From NCBI RefSeq assembly GCF_000219625.1, contig NC_018217.1, forward strand, positions 3,658,001 through 3,722,000: DNA of 64,000 nt, given 5' to 3'. The notes below the pieces were generated by a model. The model saw only the letters and a program-made list of their open reading frames with translations. It did not search any database and had not been told where the DNA came from. This document shows positions 53,451 to 63,626 of the stretch, piece after piece. The first letter of the stretch is position 1, and every line of letters starts with the position of its first letter. Origin of the DNA: Zymoseptoria tritici IPO323. Taxonomy: Eukaryota > Ascomycota > Dothideomycetes > Mycosphaerellales > Mycosphaerellaceae. The position numbers and the translations under genes are program-made.

Positions 53451-54020
53451 CTAACCACGCTCCCCTTTCCCATCCCCCATCAGCTCATCCTCGCCATCCA
53501 CCACTCCGTTCCCTGGCTCGTCCTCTCTCGCACCCCAATACTTCTCCCTCTCAGCCTCCCGAAACTCATCCCAGAGCCCCGCATCACGATCCTTCCCCGC
53601 CTGAATGGCCGACTCACGCCACGCCTTTGCTTCCTTCCCATCGATCAGGTCCTCCTGCCAGGACTTGATGGCGCGTCGAATGTACTTCTCATGCGGACAC
53701 TTGAGAGGGTTGACATTGATGTCGTGGGGCTCTCCGTCTGGTCTGGGAGGCAGGAGGTCGTAGAGTCGCTGGCGGGTGGGTGCGTCGAGTTGATCCCATG
53801 CATCGTCTTTGCGGAGGATGATCTGGGAGGTTGTTAGGCTCTGCTGGTGGTTGAGAGATGGTAAGACGGTCGCACGGAATAGTCGAGGTTCTTGTTGTGA
53901 AGCTTGCTCTTGTTGGCGGTGAGCCAGCGCTTTTGGGTAGCTGCTGTCGCCATGTTGGATCAAGTGCTTGGATCTCAGATCTTTTGCCACAGCTTCCTGA
54001 CTCTGGAAAAGGTTGCGCAA
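53451..54020 (-). CDS. DEUBAD/ASX-homology-like protein, 5' exon(s) unresolved
   Basis: Open frame of about 187 codons with no internal ATG; its upper end is a good acceptor (CCTTTTCCAG, 54011-54020 complement), so at least one upstream exon must exist. Strong coding features: LTTSQIILRKDDAWDQLDAP, TRQRLYDLLPP, then CPHEKYIRRAIKSWQEDLID and LWDEFREAEREKYWGARED. The order (hydrophobic strand, W..L....R..L..LLP, then Y...I..WQ.DL..G, then F......YWG) resembles DEUBAD/ASX domains that regulate ubiquitin hydrolases; family call is tentative. The C-terminus is Gly/Glu/Asp-rich. It may belong with the zinc-ribbon segment at 54033-54305, but I could not find a convincing donor. Confidence 0.55.
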   Translation of the reverse strand: MRNLFQSQEAVAKDLRSKHLIQHGDSSYPKALAHRQQEQASQQEPRLFRATVLPSLNHQQSLTTSQIILRKDDAWDQLDAPTRQRLYDLLPPRPDGEPHDINVNPLKCPHEKYIRRAIKSWQEDLIDGKEAKAWRESAIQAGKDRDAGLWDEFREAEREKYWGAREDEPGNGVVDGEDELMGDGKGERG

Positions 54021-54698
54021 GTGAAGTTATCACGACTTCGATGCGCCGATGTTCTTGGCTGTGATGAAGTGACGAGGTGAGAAGAGCATGAAAGTGTCTC
54101 CGCGAATCAGGCGGCGAAACTCGGCATGGATGTTGCTGAATGTTTGCTCGATCCGAGAGGCCAAATGAGAAGAGACGCACAGGCTGCACCTGCTTCTTGG
54201 GAGTAATTCACTCAAGCGTGTCGCAGCAGCCTTACAGGTTTTGCACTTTGCTCTGGTGAATCTAGCACTTTGGCCGCATTTTCTGCAGAAGCGTCCTCGT
54301 GTTCAAAGGAAGGCTGACGCGATCAATCCAGTCCAAGCATTGATTGCGACATTCATTTGACAGTATCGTGGTCCTCGTGGAATAGGTTGTGAAGAAGGAC
54401 GAAGTGGGAGCGGACTCCACGTCTCACGCTCAGACCCTGCCAATGCTGGTCAACTCGGCCGGTCTGAAAGTGAGACAGCCATCCGAAGCACTTCCCTCCG
54501 GATGAGCTCGTCATATTGATCTCACGCCCACAACATGCTGCATCCTGCGTTCCTGCAGTAATGATCGCGGAACACGTCTTCCATCTCCAGCAGACACACC
54601 ACTCCAAATCCACGCGTCACGACTGTGCGAACAAGAATGCAGTCGTACCTGTGTCGTCAGTGAAGTAGCCGAGATTCTCTTAACACCCTTCCTCCTCG
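54021..54698. other. Unresolved region with a Cys-rich coding-like segment on the minus strand
   Basis: On the minus strand, 54033-54305 reads FCRKCGQSARFTRAKCKTC (C-x2-C-x10-C-x2-C) followed by RCSLC and a helical segment FSNIHAEFRRLIRGD, bounded by stops. Farther up, about 54520-54620, another frame gives EMEDVFRDHYCRNAGCSMLW before a GTGAGA donor. These look like exons of one zinc-binding gene or upstream exons of the DEUBAD-like gene, but no complete model could be built. Confidence 0.4.
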
Positions 54699-55540
54699 AT
54701 GCAACCTCTTTGTCTTGACAACCCACACCAACAAATGTTCAGATCTCCTTTCATACTACACAAACCACTTACTTGCAGACCTCTCGTCCACAAACGCCTC
54801 GCAAACCAATTTCTGCAAACCGCCACCTTCAGAACAACCGCCAACATGTCCTCAGCACCAGGCGAACAACATGAAGTCCGCCAGACGTCTTCCACCGAAG
54901 ACTGGCACCCGGACCCATCCAAGTCGATCAAGCTCACTCCCGCCCGTCAGGCACTCATTGACGACATCATCGCCCTCTACTCATGTGAGCCAACTATCAA
55001 GCGCGTGGAGCGCTACACTGCCGACTGCGTCTACGATGATCAGGTACTCTCGCCTACCGCTTACCTATTTGTGCTCTACCTCTGACCTCAAAACAGTTCG
55101 TATACGCAAACGACCGCTACAAGATGGCAGGCCAATGGTTCGCGCTCCCCAAACTCTTCAAAGCCAGCAAGAACGAAGGCTACGAGATTGTTGTCAATGA
55201 GCCCAACCTCATCCAATTCAAGAACGAGCAATCCTGGACTTTCAAGCTCATCCCCAAGACGGCTACCATCAACGCACTGGTCAGTCTGAGCTTGGATCCG
55301 GACACTGTCGACTCGGACTTTATCCAGGTCAAGTACCACAAGGATCAGGCGAACGACAAGGACTACTCGCACGAGGGTGTGGGTTTCAGCTTCAAGAAGT
55401 GGCAGGCGGATAATGTCATGAAGCACATGGATTCGGAGGAGGTCAAGTACTTTGAGAAGGACAAGGGAGCGGCGAAGGAGGCTGTGAGGAAATATGGAAG
55501 TGGAGCGGCAGAAGGTGATGCGCCGGTGAAGGATCTTTGA
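54699..55540 (+). CDS. NTF2/SnoaL-like conserved fungal protein
   Basis: Exons 54699 (or 54846)-55043 and 55097-55540; intron GTACTC...CTGAC...ACAG. From ATG 54846 (MSSAPGEQHE) the product is 213 aa; from 54699 it is 262 aa, and from 54735 it is 250 aa with an acid-free, Arg/Lys/Thr-rich leader (MFRSPFILHKPLTCRPLV) that looks like a mitochondrial presequence. The core has the SnoaL/NTF2-like order: ALIDDIIALYSCEPTIKRVE, YTADCVYDDQFVYANDR, LPKLFKASKNEGYEIVVN and SWTFKLIPK. Conserved in ascomycetes; function unknown. Which start is used decides its compartment. Confidence 0.75.
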
Positions 55541-55598
55541 GGATCGAAAGGTAGTTCATCCGCTGTATGATTCTATACCGCTGACAGCGACTGTTTGA

Positions 55599-55951
55599 TC
55601 AGTTCTCCGTTGTGCGTGTAGTTCCAGGCGCAGTCGTCGAATTGTCCTCGCCCATCCGCGTGGTTCCAGGCGCACTCGTGGTGTTGTCGGCTTTCTGTCC
55701 TGCCGTCTCAGCTCCCTTCTCGACTTCGCGGCCGAGAGCTTTGGCATCGTTGGAAAAGCCAGTGCTTTCATGGGTCTTGTTGCCGCCAAGAAGGTCGTCG
55801 GCGAAGGAGTTGATGTTGGAGCGGATGGACTCGCCGAGGTCCTGTGGTCACTGTCAGCTTGGCTGCGATCATCTGCATGTGAAAGGGAACGCACCCCGAC
55901 GGATTTGAAGCCGCCTTTCACTTGCTCTGCTGCCTTGTTGCCTTCGGACAT
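55599..55951 (-). CDS. Small hydrophilic stress-type protein
   Basis: Exons 55895-55951 and 55599-55841 (53-bp intron GTGCGT...CCACAG); 99 aa. The sequence starts MSEGNKAAEQVKGGFKSVG and continues DLGESIRSNINSFADDLLG, then a Thr/Gly/Asn-rich tail with two copies of TTSAPGTTRMGEDN-like repeats. No Cys or Trp, no signal peptide, strongly hydrophilic. The Gly/Ala/Lys amphipathic start resembles CsbD, LEA or conidiation-type small proteins of fungi. Function inferred only from composition. Confidence 0.7.
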
Positions 55952-56473
55952 GTTGATGAATTGAGGTCTTGTGTGAATGTGGATTGATGTGTGTAGAAGA
56001 GTCTATCTTAGTGTAGGAGATCCGCTTTACTTGTACGTTCAGGAGACACTCTTCTCGGCCCTCGTTCCATGTCTTCCGTCCAAGGTCATACATTATTCCA
56101 TCATGACGTCGCAGGAAAGGAACAAGGCCGAACTCTAAACGCGACGCATCAGCCACACCTCGCTCTCGTTTTCCTGCCGACCTCGTTTTTTAAACATTCA
56201 CCTCACCAGCCATCAGAGTTTCCTCAGATTACACTCCGCTCCCTCTCTTGCGACAAGATCACAGGCATGCGACACGCTTCGTAGACATCCGCTCCTTCCT
56301 CCCACACTCCTTCGCTCTTTCTACCGCCGACCGAAACTCGAACTTCACTTCTCCAACACCCGAAGCCGCACCGCGCACCGCGTGGTCAAGCCTCACGCGA
56401 CACCGATCTGAAACCTTCGGGTGCTTCCAACGTACCTTGCATAGACTACGGTCCTGACCAGGACTTCCTCACC
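55952..56473. promoter_or_regulatory. Divergent promoter region
   Basis: 522 bp between the starts of the small hydrophilic protein (minus) and the ELO gene (plus). Pyrimidine-rich stretches precede the ELO start; no specific site is called. Confidence 0.4.
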
Positions 56474-58646
56474 ATGGACTGGAGATTGACCAGCGACACG
56501 ACCGCGGGTCCACACGTCTACCTCACCAGACCCAGAGGCTTCAACCCATTTCCGGCGAATCTTCCAAGAACGCTGCCTCCTCCGGTCAATGAGGGCACGT
56601 TCCGTTCACCTTTCGGCATCAACAAGGACCTCTACAACTTCGCCCTCCGCCCCGAGGTTCCGATCACGATCGCGCTCACCTACATCTTCTCCGTGCTTTT
56701 ATTCAATGTTATCAACAAACAGCGCGCCTACAAGCCGTGGGCCATCTCCAAAGAGCCCATCTTCAAGTTCTCCGTCATCATCCACAATGCGCTCCTCACA
56801 GTCTACTCCGCCGCGACCTTCGTCGCCATGTGTCGTGCATACTACCAAGTCTGGCCCGATCGCAACGACCACACCGGATTCGCAGGCATCGCAGATGGGT
56901 TGTGTAAGATTCATGGACCAAGAGGTTTGGGCGACGCGGTGACCTACAACACCACAATCAACATCTGGGAGGTCAAGAACGAGATTATCAAATTGGGATA
57001 CAATGGCAACCCGGACCCGACTGATGTCGGACGTCTGTGGAATGAAGGTCTGGCCTTCTGGGGTTGGATCTTCTACGTCAGCAAGTTTTACGAGGTTTTG
57101 GACACTGTGATCATTCTGGCCAAGGGCAAGCGCAGTGCCACTTTGCAGACGTATCACCATGCCGGCGCGATGATGTGCATGTGGGCAGGCATTCGCTACA
57201 TGAGTCCTCCGATCTCGATGTTCGTGTTTGTCAACTCGTTCATCCACTCGTTGATGGTATGTATTGGGAGTGGGACGGATTGACTGATATGGCATGCTGA
57301 CCGTTGTACAGTACACCTACTTCACCCTCTCAGCACTTGGTGTCCGGGTACCTGGCGTCCTCAAACGCACTCTGACAACCATGCAAATCGCTCAATTTGT
57401 TTGGGGAGCTTCTTATGCAGCTGCTCACCTATTCATCAAGTACGATGTGCCAGTCGAGACACCATACCAAGTTCTGTCCGTGGTCAAAGCAGCTGCATCC
57501 AGTGTCAGCTCTGCTGCCTCCGCTGCATCCTCGACCGCATCCAAAGTCATTGAATCTCCCATGGCATCCGGCACCTTGATCGCACTCGCCAAGAAGCTCC
57601 TCCTGCGCGCCATTGGCGAGGAGGGCATTGCCGAGCGCGTGACCACCAACCAAGGCGAAACTCTCAGCAACCAAATCGTCGAGAAGATCCAGCAGTTTAA
57701 CGAGCGAACGGAACCCACTTACGAGACGAAGTGGCGCACTGAGATCACCAAGGTCAACTGCATCGACACTGACGGCGAAGCCTTTGCCATCTACCTGAAC
57801 TTGTTCTACCTCGTTCCTTTGACCTACCTCTTTGGCCGCTTCTTCGTCCGCTCATACCTGGGATGGGGAAAGCCCAAGAACGTGAGAGAAGCAGCGCATC
57901 AGACCAAGGAGTCCGGCAAGGAAGCGAAGCGCAAGACCGAGGAGAAGGTCGAGCAAACTGGCAAGAAAGCCGAGGACAAGATTCAGAACTTCGACGGCAA
58001 GAAATACAAGGACCAGTTGCAGAAGGATATTCAGGCAGTCAAGGAGGGCACTTTCAAGGGCCGCAGCGGGAGTGATCTCAAGGAAGATGCGAAGGATCAG
58101 GCCAACAAGCTGAAGAACGAAGCTGCGAACACCGCCCAGAAAGCCAAGGACGGTGCGAAGAATGCTGCCCAGAAGGTCGAGAACGAAGCTCCGAACGCCG
58201 CGCAGAAAGTCAAGGAGAATGCCCAGGGCGCCGCGCAGAAAGTCGAGAACGCCGCGCAAAAGCTCAAGGACGAAAGCGCGATTGAATCGTCGCCATCTCC
58301 TTCTCCCAAGAAGAAGAAGAACAAGAATAAGAACAAGAACGGCGGACAGGGAGACGACTCGCCAGAGTCTTCAGCCATCATTGAACGGGATAACAAGGAA
58401 GACAAGATTCTGGCCGAGTCGCAGGCCGAAAGGCCAGGTGAAGCAGTGAAGGATCAAGTCGCGGGAGAGGGAGGTGACAGGTGGTTCCCGCAAGGTCAGG
58501 ACGACGACACCGATGCTATGGGGAAGAGTGGAGCCATCGTGGACTTTGCGGCGGCGAAAGCCGAGGAGGCGAAGCAGAAGGCGAAGGAGGTCAAGGATGG
58601 GGTTGACGAGGCGATTGAGGAGAGTCAAGAGAACGCTTCGAAGTGA
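56474..58646 (+). CDS. ELO-family fatty-acid elongase with long LEA-like hydrophilic C-terminal extension
   Basis: Exons 56474-57256 and 57312-58646 (GTATGT...GTACAG, 55 bp); 705 aa, about twice the length of a plain ELO. The ELO part (residues about 60-480) has multiple membrane segments (VPITIALTYIFSVLLFNVI, FWGWIFYVSKFYEVLDTVII) and the catalytic box LQTYHHAGAMMCMWAGIRYM, then NSFIHSLMYTYFTLSALG. ELO condensing enzymes start each very-long-chain acyl elongation cycle in the ER. A Ser/Ala-rich insert (residues about 320-350) interrupts the last third. After the final membrane segment, about 240 residues are soluble, with repeated AAQKVEN / KLKNEAAN / AQKAKDG units of 11-residue flavour, a Lys/Asn run, and an acidic end. 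Confidence 0.85.
58100..58275 (+). repeat. Imperfect repeats coding AAQKVE/K units
   Basis: Recurrent GCCCAGAAAG / GCGCAGAAAGTC blocks give AAQKAKDGAKN, AAQKVENEAPN, AAQKVKENAQG, AAQKVENAAQK, an 11-residue periodicity like LEA or apolipoprotein amphipathic helices. Confidence 0.8.
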
Positions 58647-59744
58647 GACGTGGGACGTGGGAGTATGAATTTCTTTCTCGTCTGGCGATGCTTTTGGTGG
58701 CAGATGCGAGCTTAGGGACGTCGTCAGAGCAGTCGTCTGATATGCGCAGAAGAGTGCTTTACAGCGAGGCGTTGGTCGAAGACTACAGCAGACAGATGAG
58801 ATCACAGAAATCGCGTTTACTTCAGGCAGATCTGTATTAAGTATCTCCTCCCGGCTCATATTCCAGCGAAAGACTGTTGAGCAATTGGATATATCTCAAG
58901 ATGTCAACATGCAAATTCCCGACAACGCAGACTGCAGATAGCGCGCCGAGGTCGAGAGCCATTCACACCATTTCATTAAGGCTGAGCTCCTTGAACTTTT
59001 CATTTGCTGTCACTTTCGAAGGCAATTTCATGGGAAAGCTTGCGCGGATCTTCCGGACATGAGCTAGCGTAGGAAGCATGAAGACCAATCAGAATCTCGC
59101 GCACTCTTGCAGGAGTAGTCGCTTGCACAACTATACAAGCTAGCATGCCATCGGACATGTGCGGCTGCTTGGTCGTGCTGATCATTGAGCTGTACAGCTT
59201 TTGAGGCCGGCGTGTTGACGGAGTTGAACGGCCAGTAGAGTGTGCAGGTAACCGAGACCGGCTTGTCGACGGACATGTACGACGAATAGAGCGTGCAGAT
59301 AACTTAGCTGTACGGGTATCGAAACTGGCATGTCGACGGAGATGTACGGCTAACAGAGCGTGCAGATGACTTAGCTGTACAGCTATTTGAGCCTGGCATC
59401 GTAGCCCTGCTGTTCTTCTTCTTCTTCGACGGCTATCTTCTCCAGTTGCCTTTCTCTCCAGGACCGTTCTGGGGCACTCCTCGTCTAGAGGCCGCTGACC
59501 AAGTGAAGACAATATCAGGCAGCGTTGTACTCTTGCTTTGGGTCTTGCAGCAAGGCCGCCAAATTAAAGGGCTCGGCGGTGCAGAGTCACGAACAACTGC
59601 GGCTGAATGCGGTCGTTGATGGCCCATCGTAGGCAGTTCACAGCCTGAACAGCCATGTGGTCGATCGTCCAGTGCATGGACTGTCCTGCAGGCGAGGTTC
59701 CAGCAGTTCAATTGAGGATAGAGTAGACAGAAATGGCTCTCCAT
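58647..59744. other. Intergenic, convergent 3' ends; contains tandem repeats
   Basis: 1.1 kb between the ELO and DUF2011 stops. The only evident structure is the repeat at 59188-59402. Confidence 0.5.
59188..59402. repeat. Degenerate tandem repeat, unit about 67 bp, three units
   Basis: Units start near 59205, 59258 and 59326, each with GGC-TGT-GACGGA, then AGAG.GTGCAG.TAAC; units 2 and 3 share TTAGCTGTAC. Degenerate and non-coding. Confidence 0.75.
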
Positions 59745-60491
59745 TCAATCCGGCTGCGACTCCTGCCCATCATTGCCCTCACTCGTGCCCGTACCCGCCT
59801 TCTTTGCCTTCTCGCGACTCCTCTTCTTCTGCTGCTTCTCGCGATTCCTCCTCGTACGCTTCTCCCGCTCAGCAGCCTCCTTCAACTCCGCAGCCTTCCT
59901 CCGCTCCTCCTCCTCCGCCCTGATCGCCGCTTGCTTGGCTCGAATTTTGAGTCGAGACTGCTTGCCCGGCCTCGTGCGTTTGGAGACCGATTCCGAGGGC
60001 TCGTCTGGCTTGGCATATAGGGCATCACACCGGGCCAAGGCCTGCCTCTGTTTCTTGGTGGGCTTGACATGTAGTACTCGCCACTCGTACGTACATCCTG
60101 GCCATATCGAATGCGAGTGTGAGATGACATCCTGCCCACTGACTGCGGCTACCTCGAAGGTTTGTCGTTCATCGGGTTGCAATGTATCCGTAAAGTAGTA
60201 ACTCACGTCCCGGCTTGGAACGACAAAACTCGGCGTTGCATTTGAAGCATCGGGAGATGCAAGCCTGATCTTGGAGACGGCTGCTTTGCTTTGGACTTGA
60301 CCGGTTGATGATGGCGCAAAGAGGCAGAAGTCTAGTTCTTCCTCATCTTCCATTGCTATATCCCCATTGGTTTCGGCCTTGTGTGAAACATATTCGAACT
60401 GGTCCAGGTGTTTGAGCTCATCGATGTTCGGAGAGGGAGGGGGTGGACTGGCATCGGATAGCAGCTCCGACCTGTCCACGACACGTTCCAT
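59745..60491 (-). CDS. DUF2011 family fungal protein
   Basis: Single exon, 248 aa. The central part fits DUF2011 (PF09428): DFCLFAPSS, VSKIRLASPDA, VPSRDVSYYFTD, WPGCTYEWRVLHV. The C-terminal 90 residues form a long Lys/Arg/Glu helix (RAEEEERRKAAELKEAAERE) ending in a nuclear-type basic cluster (KKRSREKAKK). Function unknown; the basic helix suggests a nuclear or nucleolar protein. Start ATG 60491. Confidence 0.82.
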   Translation of the reverse strand: MERVVDRSELLSDASPPPPSPNIDELKHLDQFEYVSHKAETNGDIAMEDEEELDFCLFAPSSTGQVQSKAAVSKIRLASPDASNATPSFVVPSRDVSYYFTDTLQPDERQTFEVAAVSGQDVISHSHSIWPGCTYEWRVLHVKPTKKQRQALARCDALYAKPDEPSESVSKRTRPGKQSRLKIRAKQAAIRAEEEERRKAAELKEAAEREKRTRRNREKQQKKRSREKAKKAGTGTSEGNDGQESQPD

Positions 60492-60884
60492 GCCAGGTTG
60501 CGATGAGAGCGAGAAGTCGTAAAATTGCTCGACGCCGATGGTGATTGCAGGTGAGAAGTAGACTATCTGGCGTGTCGCGTTTAAAATTCGGCTTTTGGCT
60601 CGTCCACCGCCACGTCATTAATTCTAAACACGAGGAACAACAACATACCTACACGGGCGAGAGTTCATCACGGATGGCTGGATGCTACCAAGTTGCGATA
60701 ATGGCATGAACATTCGTTTGGTATCGTAGTCTGAAATGCAGCCTTTGCTGCGCTCGCTGGTAGCTTTAGTCGTGACTTGTAAAAGTACAGGCTTGTGTGC
60801 CGTCGTCGTGAATCAAATCAAAATCGTTTTGCGTCTCCCGCAGCGCGAAGCTTTTCGAACTCCTCGAAGCATCAAGTTCAAAGA
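60492..60884. other. Intergenic
   Basis: 393 bp: promoter of the DUF2011 gene and 3' UTR of the GTPase gene. Nothing else seen. Confidence 0.45.
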
Positions 60885-63626
60885 TCAAACCTTTGGCAAT
60901 TCGCCAGAAACGAAGTTTCCGGCCCTCAACGCCTTCACGCGTCCCGCCATATCATTCCGAACGCTTTTCTCCATGACCAGAGACATCTTCTTCATCGCAT
61001 TGCGAAGTGTCAATTCCTCATCGGATGGCTTGAACTTGTCGGCAAATGTCTCCTCGAAATCATCTTTGACGGCGTCGGTGAAGATGTCCAAGGCGCTGTG
61101 GAGTGCATCATTCTGCTCGCCAATTCCTTTCGCCACTTCTGATTTTGCTGCGGTGACGACAGCGTGCCAGATACCACCAGGTCCAGATATAGACGTCGCC
61201 TGTATGAAGGCTGGTGGACGCTGCTTAGGATAGGAGATTTGCATCAGCTTCCTCTGCATCTTGGGTCGATCATCCCCGTTCCGCAGCAGGTAAATCTCGC
61301 CGAAAATCCGCCTCATTTCTTTTGCGATGTAGTTGGTGCCGCATTTGACAGTGGTGTTCGTTTGGACGGTCCTTTTTAATCGTTAGTAGGTCAAAAACGG
61401 TTTGATGGTGATATGTTTACCCGATGGTGTTCTTGAGCGCTACGCCCACAAGGCTGTAGTTGTCCTCGAAAGCATTTCTCAACGCCTGCACGGCCACGAG
61501 GAAATCATTTGCATCGACACTCCTGCCTTTACAGGCATCTAAAATGAAGTCAGTTTCTGATGGAAGAGAGGAGTCTCGGGATGTGACACACCTTGCACTT
61601 TCTTCACCATGTCGTCAAAGTGTCGATCGATCTCGACCCGTGTCTCCCCTTGCCACTTCGCAATCGCATCGTGGGCTGGAGCAGTGCAGGCCCGGGGAAA
61701 ATCCCTTCGATACAATTGGAGGAGTTCCTCAATCATATCGATCTTCCCATGTCTGCCGGGTCCACGGACCCCACCAACTCTCATAAGGGTGAGAAATGGT
61801 GTGACCCCATTCTCCGCAAGCCACTTCTTCACCTTGACCTGAACAGCATCCAGCCATGGCTGTTCATGTCTACGCAACACATCAAGAAAGCGTCGCTTCA
61901 GCTCGTTCTCCAGTCGAGCGAATGACACATCGATCGATTTCTTGATATTGTCCGTATCGCTGATGAGGGCAACGACATGTCCCTTGGATGCCATTTCCTG
62001 TTGATCGCCAAACGCATTAACTCGAGCCATCATGCGGGAGATCCTCGTGTGACGGACGTCGATCGCATTCAGACGGAGGGCATTGGGCAACATCGCCACA
62101 TGGCGACGGAGCTCGGGCAGGCCTGTCTCCTCCAGGGTGAGAGCTGGACCATCGCCCGCTTCGAAGCCTTCCAGGTAGGCCTGGTAGGCTTTGTTGCCCA
62201 CCATGAAGATCGGAACGGATCCAATTGATGCCAGCTTGCGGCTCATCTTGTTGGTAAGTGCCGTCTTAACCTGCTCGTTACGAACGAGAAGGTTGTGACG
62301 GGTGAGAAGTCTCTCCTTGTGCTTGTAAAACAGTGACAGCTTCTTCGCTTGTGCGGCCAATTCGACTGGTACGGCTTCGGGAGGGTCTGCGCCGGTATAA
62401 TCCTTGAGCCTCTCCTTCAATTCGTCCCGGGCTTGCTTCACGTCTTCCATTTCGGACTGCAACGTGTTTGCCATGTCGACATCATGCGGATCGTCCATCT
62501 CTAGCTCGCCATCTTTCTGCCAGGAATCGGTTTTGGTAACGACAAGCATGACACGGCCCGTCCCCAGATGAGAATGCCGAATGATTTCGTCCCAGACGAC
62601 CGACTCAGATCCAGCACGCGAAACGTCGACCATGATGAGTGCATGAGTGATTTTGGGAGCATGAATCTCTGCGCTCTTTCGACGGAATGGATTGGGGTCG
62701 GACACGCCGGGCGTATCGATGAATGATGCGCCTGTTGCGAGCATCGGGTTCTTGAAGCGATACTCGACCAGCGACACCATCGGCGCCAGGGAGTGCTTGG
62801 GCTTTCTTATATTGGTACCCTCGGTGACGAACGATCCGAGAACAGTCTGCAATTGCCTCGGTTTGTCGGCGTTAACTAAAACCGTTTGTGTCTGTTTGGA
62901 AGCCGTTTGAATTGAGTCATAGACATGTCGCTCCAGTGTTAACAGAAGGGACTCGTCGTTGTCAGGCTCGCTCAAAAGTTTCTGTATGCTTTCCAGGTCG
63001 CTCCATTCCGCACGATTGCAAAGCAGAGAGAGCAGGGTCTGCTCTACTGCCATGAGTCTCTCCGGGCTGCTTTCAACACGATCGTCTGCGTCCACAGAGT
63101 CGTCAGACGCCGAGAATCGACGGTAGTCTTGAAGAAGTCCAGCGAGAAGTTCCCGACGTTGTGGGCCATCGAAGAAGAAGACTTCGGCCTGAAATTCCAG
63201 TGGCTGGTCATCTTTGGCGTTGCAGAACTTGTTGCTGGATAATGTGCAAGAGAACCCATTTGCGCCTTCGCGCGCGATCTTTCCCACCCCAAAGAAGGAG
63301 TTCATAGTGGCGCTCTTGCCTCCGCCCATGTTACCAGAAAGGCCGATCATAACCTCTGACACCTCTATTTTGCAGAGTGCCGCCTTGATCAGCTCACGGA
63401 TCTTCTCCGTACTTGGGTCCTTGAAACCAGACGAGTTCATCCCGTCGGCCAGGCGCTTATTCAACTTGTCGACGTCCAATTCAAGTTGAACAGCCTCTGG
63501 CGCCGTGACAACCAGCGGTACGAACTCCTCGTTGGCTTGGTTGTGTCGAGGTTCGTCTGCTTCCGAGACGGACTCGGCTGTCACGAGGTCCACAGATTCC
63601 GCGCGGCGACGCTTATAGCCGGCCAT
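60885..63626 (-). CDS. Dynamin-like large GTPase, SLIP-GC-type
   Basis: Exons 61592-63626, 61421-61538 and 60885-61371; 879 aa from ATG 63626 (MAGYKRRRAE); the frame extends to 63644, but only through a TTG. G1 P-loop GLSGNMGGGKSA lies at about 95-106, G3 is FIDTPGVSDPN and G4 is VTKTDSW. The rest is helical stalk-like sequence. A nuclear-type basic start (KRRR) and the G-domain sequence recall the nuclear GTPase SLIP-GC group that is expanded in fungi with unknown roles. Intron 1 is GTGTGT...TTTTAG, intron 2 GTAAAC...CTAAC...AAAAAG. Total length 2640 nt, in frame. No membrane segment was noticed. Confidence 0.85.
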
